Shown here in pieces: positions 17,384 to 25,898 of a stretch of DNA of 64,000 nt. Source of the stretch: Luteibaculum sp964627445 (GTDB taxonomy: Bacteria; Bacteroidota; Bacteroidia; Flavobacteriales_D; Luteibaculaceae); the NCBI GenBank assembly GCA_964627445.1, contig CAZVJF010000002.1, positions 186,001-250,000 on the forward strand. Reading direction: 5' to 3'. The number at the start of each line of letters is the position of its first letter. The stretch's first letter is position 1. The position numbers were made by a program, and so were the translations under genes. Below the pieces are notes generated by a model. The model did not search any database. It had not been told where the DNA came from and worked only from the letters and a program-made list of their open reading frames with translations.

Positions 17384-17809
17384 TTGAAAACTAAACTTAT
17401 ACCAGCCCTTTTCCTAGCGATAACACTTCCCGTGCTTCTTGCATGCCTAAAAGAAAACCGGCAAGAACAAAAGTGTCCCGATAACCTAATCTGTACCGAG
17501 GTTTTTATTACCATTCCCGTAGCCGTGGTAGATTCGCAACAAAACCCCGTAGTGCTGGACTCCCACCGTACCACCAATCCCTCCAAGGCTGCAGTACTCG
17601 TACAACAACGCGTTGAAGCGGCCACTGATTTTGGTTATCCAGTGGTTACGGATGCAGAAATCAAACTCCTGAGCTTAGAGGGCGACTCGCTGCTTTTCCA
17701 AGGTTACCGCGGAGGGCAGGAGGTAGCCCGTGGTTCTTTTTTCATCAACCACGATTGTTGCCATGTAAACAAGCTAAGTGGACCCGACACGCTGCTTATC
17801 GACCTGTAA
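17384..17809 (+). CDS. Lipoprotein of unknown function, TTG start
   Basis: A 141-residue lipoprotein (lipobox LLACL, Cys about 21) with five further Cys, including the pair in HDCCHVN. The middle region TEVFITIPVAVVDSQQNPVVLDS looks like a beta-sandwich strand pair as in carboxypeptidase-regulatory folds, but the domain is small and I do not recognise it. The start appears to be TTG at 17384: the signal peptide begins there directly (MKTKLIPALFLAITL) and no ATG is available. It is divergent from the RiPP-like gene, with 81 bases between the two start codons. Confidence 0.65.
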   Translation: MKTKLIPALFLAITLPVLLACLKENRQEQKCPDNLICTEVFITIPVAVVDSQQNPVVLDSHRTTNPSKAAVLVQQRVEAATDFGYPVVTDAEIKLLSLEGDSLLFQGYRGGQEVARGSFFINHDCCHVNKLSGPDTLLIDL

Positions 17810-17827
17810 TGCAATACATCAAAACAT

Positions 17828-17850
17828 TTGCTAGCTCTTAGCAATATATT
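17828..17850 (+). terminator. Hairpin after the 17384 lipoprotein gene
   Basis: Perfect 6-bp stem TTGCTA/TAGCAA with a 5-base loop, followed by TATATTTC. It is only AT/T-rich after the stem, so it is a weak terminator candidate. Confidence 0.4.
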
Positions 17851-17899
17851 TCTGCAACACCACTTCTTTTAGTAGTTTGTGGAACAAATATTAAAACCC

Positions 17900-19294
17900 A
17901 TGCGCATCCTTCTCTCGGCACTTTGTTTGGCCATTTCCACCCTATCCTTTGCCCAGATTTCTGGCAATTGGCAAGGCGACCTTGCCTTCCAAGGACAACA
18001 AATTCCTTTAGTTTTTCATATTGTACAAGATGGAAGCGGATACAGCGCTACCCTAGATAGCCCCGAACAAAATGCCAAAGGCATAGCGGTTTCCACCGTA
18101 GATTATAAGGGCGGCCGCCTTTCCATGGAAATAAGCGCTATGCGCGCTAAATATGTGGGCACCTTAGCAGGAGATAAAATTACGGGCACTTTTGAGCAAG
18201 CTGGCCTGAAATTTCCGCTAAACCTGGAGCGTGTAGCGAAATACCAGAAAAAAGTAGTGGAGCGGCCCCAAGATCCCAAGCCTCCTTTTCCCTACGCCAT
18301 ACAGGAGGTTACTTTTATGAATGACACCGCCAACATACAGCTGGCAGGAACCTTAACCATACCCGAAAATTGCGATGGCTGTCCGGCTGTAGTGCTGATC
18401 AGCGGGAGTGGACCCCAAGACCGAAATAGCGAAATTATGGACCACCGCCCTTTTTGGGTTTTAGCCGATTATTTAAGCAAAAGTAATATTGCCGTACTGC
18501 GTTTCGATGATCGGGGTGTTGGAGAAAGCGAAGGCCAGTTTAAGTACGCTACCACCGAAGATTTTGCCACAGATGCAGCCGCAGCGCTAGACTTTCTTAA
18601 AACCTTTCCAGCCATAGACTCAAACAACCTGGGGCTCATTGGCCATAGTGAAGGCGGCTATGTGGCCACCATGCTCGCTGCCAACCGCGAAGATGTTGCC
18701 TTTACGGTACTATTGGCCTCTCCCGGTGTGCCCGGAGCCCAAATTTTATTGGAGCAGCAAATGGCCGCGGCTGAAAATGCCAGCCTAAATCCCAAACAAG
18801 AAAAAGATCTAAAAAGCTACTATAAAGGACGCATGAATATTGTGCTAAAAACCCAAAGCAAGCAGGAAACCAAAACCCAGCTAGAGCAATACGCCAAGAA
18901 GAATTTCAAGAAACTTCCGCCCGCAACGCGACAAATGGGTGTGGAAAAATACAGCGAAGCCGAGGTTGCAGCATTTACAGACCCTTGGTTGAAGAAATTT
19001 GTAAGCTATGACCCCCGAACCGATTTAGCCAGTATTACTAAACCCATACTCGCTATTAACGGTAGGCTGGATACGCAAGTGCCATCCATGCAAAACTTGG
19101 TGAGTATAAAAACGGTAACAGAGAATGCGGGCAACGCCAAGGTAGATACGGTTTCGTATGAGGGGCTGAATCATTTATTTCAACCCGCTGAAACGGGAGC
19201 CGTTATGGAATACCGCATGATAGACACCACTTTTGATTTAAAAGTGATGCAGAAAATAGGTACCTGGATAAACCAAACCACGGGAGCGCTGTAG
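17900..19294 (+). CDS. Secreted alpha/beta hydrolase
   Basis: A 464-residue exported hydrolase. A signal peptide (about 1-19, ending SFAQ) is followed by an N-terminal beta domain (about 20-120, WQGDLAFQGQQIPLVFHI) seen in this branch, then an alpha/beta hydrolase domain with oxyanion segment ISGSGPQDRN, FDDRGVGES, nucleophile elbow GHSEGG, acid in NGRLDTQVP and base in GLNHLFQPA. It is probably a periplasmic esterase or acyl-hydrolase; the substrate is unknown. I chose the ATG at 17900 because it directly precedes the signal peptide. The PPK2 gene begins one base after its stop. Confidence 0.87.
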   Translation: MRILLSALCLAISTLSFAQISGNWQGDLAFQGQQIPLVFHIVQDGSGYSATLDSPEQNAKGIAVSTVDYKGGRLSMEISAMRAKYVGTLAGDKITGTFEQAGLKFPLNLERVAKYQKKVVERPQDPKPPFPYAIQEVTFMNDTANIQLAGTLTIPENCDGCPAVVLISGSGPQDRNSEIMDHRPFWVLADYLSKSNIAVLRFDDRGVGESEGQFKYATTEDFATDAAAALDFLKTFPAIDSNNLGLIGHSEGGYVATMLAANREDVAFTVLLASPGVPGAQILLEQQMAAAENASLNPKQEKDLKSYYKGRMNIVLKTQSKQETKTQLEQYAKKNFKKLPPATRQMGVEKYSEAEVAAFTDPWLKKFVSYDPRTDLASITKPILAINGRLDTQVPSMQNLVSIKTVTENAGNAKVDTVSYEGLNHLFQPAETGAVMEYRMIDTTFDLKVMQKIGTWINQTTGAL

Positions 19295-19295
19295 C

Positions 19296-20030
19296 TTGGC
19301 ATTTTCTGAGGCATACCTCCTCCCTAAACATAGCCACAGCAAGGTCGACACTTTAGATGCTGCATCGTGTACAGAGGCACTTACCGAACTGCGGCATACC
19401 TTGGCTAAAGCATTATTGCAATTGCATCAGCGCGATACGCACGGACTAATTGTTGTGCTTCAAGGGATGGATGCCAGCGGCAAAGACGGCATTATCCGCA
19501 GAAACTTTCGGCATGTAGACCCTGAGCTTTTCCAGGTAGCAGCGTTTAAGATGCCAACGCCCACCGAATTGGCTCACGATTTCTTATGGCGCATACACCC
19601 CCACTGCCCTCCACGCGGTAGGACTACAATATTTAACCGATCTCATTACGAAGATGTGCTTGTGCCTGGGGCCTACGGTAAGGAGCCCGAATCTGTTTTA
19701 TTAGGCAGAATGCAAAGCATAATAGACTTTGAGGCGCATCTGCAGCGCAACCACACCCACTTGCTGAAGTTCTTTCTTAATATCTCCTATGAAAAGCAAG
19801 GCTTAAAAATAGCTGAACGCCAGACCAACCCCGCCAAACAACACAAGTTTAAACCCAGCGACCTTACCAACCGAGAACACTGGGAGCCGTTTATGGAGCA
19901 GTATCAACGCATTTTTAAACACTGCGAAAGCAGAAGTCCATGGTACAACATACCTTGCGATATAAAGTGGCAAAAAGACTATGTTTTCCTACGTATTATT
20001 ATTGAAAAGCTAACGCTGCTCAATAAATAG
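19296..20030 (+). CDS. Polyphosphate kinase 2 family protein
   Basis: A 244-residue PPK2 that uses polyphosphate to phosphorylate nucleotides (or the reverse) in the cytoplasm. The Walker A GMDASGKDG is at 57-65 and the lid module NRSHYED at 114-120, followed by the basic helices KIAERQTNPAKQHKFKPSD. A single-domain protein of this length is typical of class I-III enzymes; the nucleotide preference (AMP, ADP or both) cannot be read safely. The start seems to be TTG at 19296, one base after the previous stop; the next in-frame ATG (Met58) is inside the Walker A motif, so a later start is impossible. Confidence 0.9.
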   Translation: MAFSEAYLLPKHSHSKVDTLDAASCTEALTELRHTLAKALLQLHQRDTHGLIVVLQGMDASGKDGIIRRNFRHVDPELFQVAAFKMPTPTELAHDFLWRIHPHCPPRGRTTIFNRSHYEDVLVPGAYGKEPESVLLGRMQSIIDFEAHLQRNHTHLLKFFLNISYEKQGLKIAERQTNPAKQHKFKPSDLTNREHWEPFMEQYQRIFKHCESRSPWYNIPCDIKWQKDYVFLRIIIEKLTLLNK

Positions 20031-20168
20031 TCGAATCGAATACGCTGAGTACCTGACTGCTTTCATTCATCCATAAAAATTAGAAAACCAGCGGTCATTT
20101 TACAGCTTTCGTCCAATTTCCACGGCACCATTCCGCTCATTTTAGAATCAAAGAATCCATATTAGGAT

Positions 20169-20201
20169 GGTATAGCATTCCTAGATTTAGGAAAGCTTAC
20201 C
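20169..20201. promoter_or_regulatory. Interrupted 13-bp inverted repeat over the -33 region
   Basis: GGTA, AGC and TTCCTA pair in order with TAGGAA, GCT and TACC around a GATT loop, with one bulged T and one A-A mismatch. It ends three bases before the -7 element at 20205, so it may be an operator. It could instead be the PPK2 terminator, but no T-run follows. Confidence 0.45.
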
Positions 20202-20204
20202 CGC

Positions 20205-20212
20205 TATATTTG
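20205..20212 (+). promoter_or_regulatory. Bacteroidota-type -7 element for the 1767-residue surface protein
   Basis: TATATTTG is an exact TAnnTTTG match. A TTTAG at 20186 lies 19 bases upstream of it, the usual spacing to the -33 box. The predicted leader is about 55 bases. Confidence 0.5.
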
Positions 20213-20272
20213 ACCACCCTGAAATTTTTCGGTCGTCAAAAAAACCGAATAATGAATCACCATCTTTAACCG

Positions 20273-23200
20273 ATGAATGCCTTAAACCTAATTTTATTCC
20301 GATTACCGCTAATCGTTTGTGCTTCAATTTTTGCATTAGCAACACAAGCCCAAATTGAATTCCAAAATCCCAGTTTTGAGGATGGAAATGCTGGCGTATT
20401 GGGAGTAGGTTCTAGCGCAGATTCCTGGCCCTTTTGTAATGGTTCTACCGACTGGGAGCCCGGTGCTTTCAACACCCAACCTGCGGCCGATGGACAACAC
20501 TACCTTGGGTTTTGGGATGGTGGTTCTTCCAATTTTCCAAACATACCCGTTCCCCTCGGGGAAGGTACTATGCAACTGCTGGTGCAAAATGGACAGGCAT
20601 GTCCGCTGATCACGGGTAAGGAGTATACCTTTGAATTTGACCTTATGTCTAACCCCACCAGCTCCTACAATCCTGGGCATATTGCCGTAGTAGCTGGTTT
20701 TGCGGAGTGCCAACCCTCGAAACTCATCTGGCGTAGTAACCAACCTGGGGTAAACCACACCTTAGGAGCTGGGTGGCAACGCTACGAAATTACCTTTACC
20801 GCAGACCAAGACTACTCTTGGATTGGCTTTTATGCCATCTCGCAAGGCGGTGGTGGCGACCTACAATGCAGCATTGATAACCTCTCCACCATCACCAAAG
20901 TAGACGGGTCCATAGACTTTACCGATGCAACTTGTGGTACTTTAGGAACTATTACCTACACGCCACCACCAAGCGGAATCGGTCCCTACGATTATGCATG
21001 GTTTGAGGCAGACCGCACCACACCCATACCCGGCTTAAGCGGGTCCGCTGTTACTGGACTCAATGCCGGAACTTACGTACTGCGCGTTATTGACCAGTCT
21101 GAAAACTGCCCCGTCCCTTCTTTCTTTGAGGTAACCATTTCACAAAATCCACCCATTGAAGGATCGGTAACTACGGACAAAACAGAGATTTGTGAAGGGG
21201 AAGAGGCCCAATTGGATTTTGTAACCAATGACACTCGTACCTTAATATACAGCTGGAGCCCTACTGCAGGTTTAAGCAACCCCAACATTAAGAATCCTAT
21301 AGCCACGCCCGAAGCCGATGTTACCTACACCTTAACGGTGCAAGACCCCAATGACGGTAGCTGCACAGAAACCTATGAGATAGAACTGGACGTAACCGAA
21401 GTAAACCCCGGTGAAGATGCCGAACTAGATATTTGCGAGGTAGACGATGCCGTAGACCTTTTTACCATTTTGGGCGGAAATCCCGATGCCAACGGAACAT
21501 GGACCGACCCTAGTGGTGCAGCATTCACCAATCCGTTTAATCCAGCCCAAGACCCTGCTGGTGAATATACTTACACCGTTAGTGAAGGCAACTGCCCTCC
21601 AGAAAGTGCTGTAATTACCGTGGTTATTAATACTGTGCCCGATGCAGGCGCAGACATGGCGGGTAGCATATGCCAGTCTGAAACCGGTTTTGACCTCAAC
21701 ACCTTCTTAAACGGAAATCCCGAAGAGGGTTCCTGGGCCATACTTCCAGATCAAGAGGCAGCCGGTAGCGTATCAACAGGGGGCTCTTACAATGCTGAAG
21801 CCGGTGAGGCCGGCAGCTATGGTGTAGCCTACATTGTGGATGCCGAGAATGGATGCCCTGCCGATACTGCCATTTTAAACCTCAACGTAGCCGCATCTCC
21901 CGAAGCAGAACTGCTAGAGATAGAAGATGTTTGCGAAGGCTCGGACTACACCATTAATTACACGCTTGATGGCGATGCCAACAACTACGAAGTGTATTTC
22001 CGCAATAATGGTTTGGGCAATGTGCAGTCGGGTAAAACCAATGGCAACCAAAGCTTTACCGTAGCCTACAGCACCAATTTGCAGGTTCGGTTGGATAGTG
22101 TGGTTTCCAATACCGCTCCCTTTTGCGCGCAAGACTACACCGATCAACTCCAAGAGGCAAATGGACTCACTTCTCCTTTAATTGCCATTGATTCGGTTGG
22201 ATGTGACGTGAACAGCCCCGACATTATCGTGTACTACAAAATTTCGGGTGGAGAAGCTACAAGCTACCAGGTGGCCTTTGATGGCGGGGCTTTTGCTCCC
22301 ACCAGTGCGAATGCACAAGAGAATTTGGATCCTGGCTTCCATACCATGAAGGTAACCGATGCCAACCTTTGCGAACCTATTGACAGCATTGCATTTACCA
22401 AAGCCTGCGATTGTCCTACCAAGCCAGGTACCATGCAAGATGTAGCCGACACCATTACCATCTGTGGTACCGATGCCGTAAGTGCCGCGCACAACAACGA
22501 TGAGACCTTAGATTTTAACGATGTAAAGTCTTTTGTACTGCACACCAACCCGGGTCAAACTCCAGGTACCATCATCCAAAGCAATGCCTCCAATGCTACG
22601 TTTAGCTTTATGCCAGGCATGAGCTATGGCCAGGTGTACTACATTTCTGCCATCGTTGGCGATGATGACGGCTCAGGAAAAGCCAACCCAAGCGCCATGA
22701 ACGGATGTACCCAAACTGCTCCGGGTGTGCCCGTGATCTGGTACGAAACCCCTGAGGGTTCTGTCTCCATTACGGACACGGAAATGTGTGAAGATCAGCA
22801 AATTGAGTTCAACTTCATTTTTACAGCTGGCACCGCTCCTTTTGCAGTGTCCTATGAAGAAAACGGAACGGCTCAAAGTTTCACTGGCTTGTCTTCAGGC
22901 GATGCCGCACAACTACCCAACAAAGTGTCTGGATCGTATGCATACACCAACTTTACAGCAACCGATGCCAATGGATGTACGGTTAGCCTCGCCAATCCTA
23001 CCGAAAATACCGTGGTAGTAAACGATGAGATAACAGCCGAGGTTACCAGCTTAGACTGTGCTGGAGACAACCAGAGCTACACCGTTACTGTATCGCTAAA
23101 CCTAGGAACCGGCAACTACTTGGTAGATGGCACGCCTATCACCGGAAGTTCTTTCACCTCCAACTCCATCACCAATGGGAATCCGGTGAGCTTTAGCTTT

Positions 23201-25576
23201 ACGGATGACAAAGCCTGCAACACCATAATCATAGACACCGTAAAAACATGCCCGTGTGTTACCGAAGCACCGGCTATGGCCGAAACCGGAAACACCCAGT
23301 TTTTCTGCGAAGACCAAACCGCTTCCGTAGCGGTAGCTGGCACGCAACCCAATGGTGAACCCGCTGGTTTTATAGGCGATGCCAACGACACCTGGTCTTA
23401 CGTATTGAGTACCAGCGCCAATGACCCCATAGAAAATAGGGTGGCAGGATCGCTGCGCAAGACCCCAGACTTTGATTTTTCTGAGTTTCCTGGGCTTAGC
23501 CTTGGGCAAACCTACTATGTATGCCCCATAGCACTGGATGAAGACCCATCAAACCCTGGACTGGTAGATTTAACGGCTCCACGCTGTCCGCTGTATACCA
23601 AACCTGGCACCCCGATACAGTGGTTGGCACTGCCCACGCTTAGTATCAATGCCGTAGAATCGGAGTTATGCCATGCCGAAACGCCAAAAATAGAATTTGA
23701 GATTGCTTCTCCTCGAGCTGTTGCTTTTGATCTGGACAATGGTATAGACCCCGTTGCCAACATTACCAATCAACAAGAGGGTACTACGATTTACGATGGC
23801 GTGGCTACAACACCCATTGATGCCCTAACTGCGGTAGCATTTAGTGCAACCAATCCTAGCTTTGCTACCAATACAGGCCAAACTTGTGTGGGAACATGGG
23901 ACGGCATTTCAGCCGATTTTAACATCCACCCTGTACCTACGGCTGCCTTTAACGATGACGAGTATTTCATTTGTGAAGGTGAAAACTTGAGCAAACTGCA
24001 GGTAGCGTTTACGGGGGGAGCCAGCAATTTTGCAACCATATCGCCAACTCTAGGGGAACAACAAGGAAGCGATGGCGAAGCTGTGGACGTATTAGTGACC
24101 CGCTTTAACCTCCCAGCGGGTACCAATACCTTTACCTTAGAAAATGTATACCAGGAGATCACTACTTCGGCTGGAGGTACCAAATCCTGCCCAGGGGTTG
24201 CGGCTACACCCGCTTCGGTAGATATCGTATCCCAAGCGCTGCCCAATTTGGATATTGCTTTGGACAAAACTGAAATATGCCTTGGTGAAACCGTTACCCT
24301 TGACTTTGATGTAGATGCCAACGGTAACCAATTCACGGTATTTGACGCCAACAACACCCCATACGTCATCAACCAGCAAGATGATAGTACTTTCGCACCC
24401 ACCCAGGATACCACTTTCGTCTTTACCCGAATAGAGCAACCCACCATTTCAGACGAATCGGGTAACGCTTGTGGGCGCGATGTCAATGAGCGCGTTTCTT
24501 TGAAAGTAAATTCGTTACCCCTAGGTCTGATCTACGACTTAGACGATGAAATTTGCCAGGGCGACTCTGCGCTGATCTACTTTAAGATCTTTGGAAACGG
24601 CCCCTTTACCGTGAATTTCGAGAATACTACTGACGAGAACCCCTTTCAACTAGATTATGAGAATGGTGCGGACTCTGCTTCGGCTTGGGTAACTCCATCG
24701 GACAGTGCCGAATTTATATTGCTGAATGTACGCGATGCCAACAGCTGCGATTCCAAAAGAAACGATGGGCAGGCCTATATTCCAGTAAACCCAAACCCAG
24801 TACCCGAATTTGAGGCCGTAACGCCCGCTGCCTGTACTCCACTAGTTACCCAACTCAACAATACGACCCCCAGTAACTTGGTGGGATCTGTTTTGTGGGA
24901 GGTAGAAGGTACCGGGCTGCAATCCACCGATCTCGTGCCCACCTTTACCTTGGAGGAAATAGGCGATTACGATGTGAGCCTAACCGTTACTTCGCCTCAG
25001 ACCTGTGTTGGTAAAACCACAATACCGCAGTTCCTAACAGTAAATCCATATCCTGTTGCCGATTTTAATATAGTCGGTTCTCCCACCGTACTGAATCCAC
25101 AGGTGCAAATCATGGATTATGCTGCTTTGGCGGACAACCACCAGTACTTCCTCGATAGCAATTTCGTAGATCGATCTGCACAACCCTTGCTATCTCTCCC
25201 TGGAGACACCGGTACATACAGCATTACACAAATTGTAGGAACCGATGCCGGATGCTTTGATACACTAACGCAACAAGTGACCGTAGAAGACGCACTTTTC
25301 ATGCACATTCCCAGTGCCTTTACCCCCGATGGCGATGGCAACAACGATGTGTTTAGTCCCTACCACACTGGCTTAGCAATTGAAGATGCCGTACTGCGCA
25401 TTTACAACCGCTGGGGCGAAGAAATTTTTACCACCGAAGAAAAGCCCTGGACCTGGGATGGCACCTTCCGTGGCCAAGACGTTAGCGTAGGCTCGTACTC
25501 CTTTGTGTTTACTTATGTGGTAAGCGATACCGGTGAGCGTCAAACCCAACGGGGCGTGGTAACCTTGTTGCGATAA
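20273..25576 (+). CDS. Giant T9SS-secreted protein, type B (gliding-motility-associated) sorting domain
   Basis: A 1767-residue exported protein. A signal peptide (1-26, ending ATQAQ) leads to a jelly-roll-like domain (about 28-210, IEFQNPSFEDG...SWIGFYAISQGG), an SprB-like repeat (about 215-290), then many Ig/PKD-like beta modules with paired Cys and recurring 'ITDTEMCEDQQIEFNF'-type openings (SxxxICxGExxxLxF). The last ~92 residues, beginning IPSAFTPDGDGNNDVF and containing YNRWGEEIF, are the type B C-terminal sorting domain (CHU_C/gliding-motility-associated). No enzymatic domain is visible. It is probably a long surface adhesin, by analogy with SprB-type proteins. Confidence 0.9.
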   Translation: MNALNLILFRLPLIVCASIFALATQAQIEFQNPSFEDGNAGVLGVGSSADSWPFCNGSTDWEPGAFNTQPAADGQHYLGFWDGGSSNFPNIPVPLGEGTMQLLVQNGQACPLITGKEYTFEFDLMSNPTSSYNPGHIAVVAGFAECQPSKLIWRSNQPGVNHTLGAGWQRYEITFTADQDYSWIGFYAISQGGGGDLQCSIDNLSTITKVDGSIDFTDATCGTLGTITYTPPPSGIGPYDYAWFEADRTTPIPGLSGSAVTGLNAGTYVLRVIDQSENCPVPSFFEVTISQNPPIEGSVTTDKTEICEGEEAQLDFVTNDTRTLIYSWSPTAGLSNPNIKNPIATPEADVTYTLTVQDPNDGSCTETYEIELDVTEVNPGEDAELDICEVDDAVDLFTILGGNPDANGTWTDPSGAAFTNPFNPAQDPAGEYTYTVSEGNCPPESAVITVVINTVPDAGADMAGSICQSETGFDLNTFLNGNPEEGSWAILPDQEAAGSVSTGGSYNAEAGEAGSYGVAYIVDAENGCPADTAILNLNVAASPEAELLEIEDVCEGSDYTINYTLDGDANNYEVYFRNNGLGNVQSGKTNGNQSFTVAYSTNLQVRLDSVVSNTAPFCAQDYTDQLQEANGLTSPLIAIDSVGCDVNSPDIIVYYKISGGEATSYQVAFDGGAFAPTSANAQENLDPGFHTMKVTDANLCEPIDSIAFTKACDCPTKPGTMQDVADTITICGTDAVSAAHNNDETLDFNDVKSFVLHTNPGQTPGTIIQSNASNATFSFMPGMSYGQVYYISAIVGDDDGSGKANPSAMNGCTQTAPGVPVIWYETPEGSVSITDTEMCEDQQIEFNFIFTAGTAPFAVSYEENGTAQSFTGLSSGDAAQLPNKVSGSYAYTNFTATDANGCTVSLANPTENTVVVNDEITAEVTSLDCAGDNQSYTVTVSLNLGTGNYLVDGTPITGSSFTSNSITNGNPVSFSFTDDKACNTIIIDTVKTCPCVTEAPAMAETGNTQFFCEDQTASVAVAGTQPNGEPAGFIGDANDTWSYVLSTSANDPIENRVAGSLRKTPDFDFSEFPGLSLGQTYYVCPIALDEDPSNPGLVDLTAPRCPLYTKPGTPIQWLALPTLSINAVESELCHAETPKIEFEIASPRAVAFDLDNGIDPVANITNQQEGTTIYDGVATTPIDALTAVAFSATNPSFATNTGQTCVGTWDGISADFNIHPVPTAAFNDDEYFICEGENLSKLQVAFTGGASNFATISPTLGEQQGSDGEAVDVLVTRFNLPAGTNTFTLENVYQEITTSAGGTKSCPGVAATPASVDIVSQALPNLDIALDKTEICLGETVTLDFDVDANGNQFTVFDANNTPYVINQQDDSTFAPTQDTTFVFTRIEQPTISDESGNACGRDVNERVSLKVNSLPLGLIYDLDDEICQGDSALIYFKIFGNGPFTVNFENTTDENPFQLDYENGADSASAWVTPSDSAEFILLNVRDANSCDSKRNDGQAYIPVNPNPVPEFEAVTPAACTPLVTQLNNTTPSNLVGSVLWEVEGTGLQSTDLVPTFTLEEIGDYDVSLTVTSPQTCVGKTTIPQFLTVNPYPVADFNIVGSPTVLNPQVQIMDYAALADNHQYFLDSNFVDRSAQPLLSLPGDTGTYSITQIVGTDAGCFDTLTQQVTVEDALFMHIPSAFTPDGDGNNDVFSPYHTGLAIEDAVLRIYNRWGEEIFTTEEKPWTWDGTFRGQDVSVGSYSFVFTYVVSDTGERQTQRGVVTLLR

Positions 25577-25898
25577 ATCGTAGTGCCATAACCCGCTGAA
25601 TTTATCTGTGGGAGGAGCTGAGTGTATGCTGGCCAGTACAGCGAATCGCTGTGCCTGGAAACTCCTTCCATACATTGTCGTGGTACAAGCACCTCGCTTC
25701 CGTTTGTCCCCATAGCATGAGCGTTTCTCAATCTTCTTACAGGGCATCATTAAACTATTTTACCTGCTTAAGATATTTAACTGGGTGTTAAATCTCGATT
25801 ATTGTTATAAACGGTACCGCTTTATGACCTATTTTCGTGCGCTGTTTTACTATTTGGATATTGTTTTCTGGCTTTATCCACTTTAAATACCCATGTGA
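25577..25898. other. 322-base intergenic region between two giant surface genes
   Basis: No convincing gene is present. The left part holds a possible structured RNA (25610-25669). The right part (25740-25898) is AT-rich and should contain the promoter of the 1997-residue protein gene; I see only imperfect -7-like sequences such as TATTTTCG and no clear operator. Confidence 0.5.
25610..25669. ncRNA. Candidate structured RNA element
   Basis: An outer stem GGGAGGAG (25610-25617) pairs with CTCCTTCC (25662-25669) including one G-U pair. Inside, CCAG (25633-25636) pairs with CTGG (25655-25658), and ACAGCG (25638-25643) with CGCTGT (25647-25652) around an AAT loop. The strand and any function are unknown, and no known RNA family fits. 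It could be a processing or termination structure. Confidence 0.3.

Noticed and set aside
23791..24486. A 231-residue - strand frame inside the 1767-residue surface protein gene
   Set aside because: Antisense shadow; the + strand protein has continuous repeat structure and a sorting domain.
25540..25731. A 63-residue - strand frame in the gap before the BspA-type gene
   Set aside because: It overlaps the end of the 1767-residue gene, has no recognisable features and runs through the paired element at 25610-25669.
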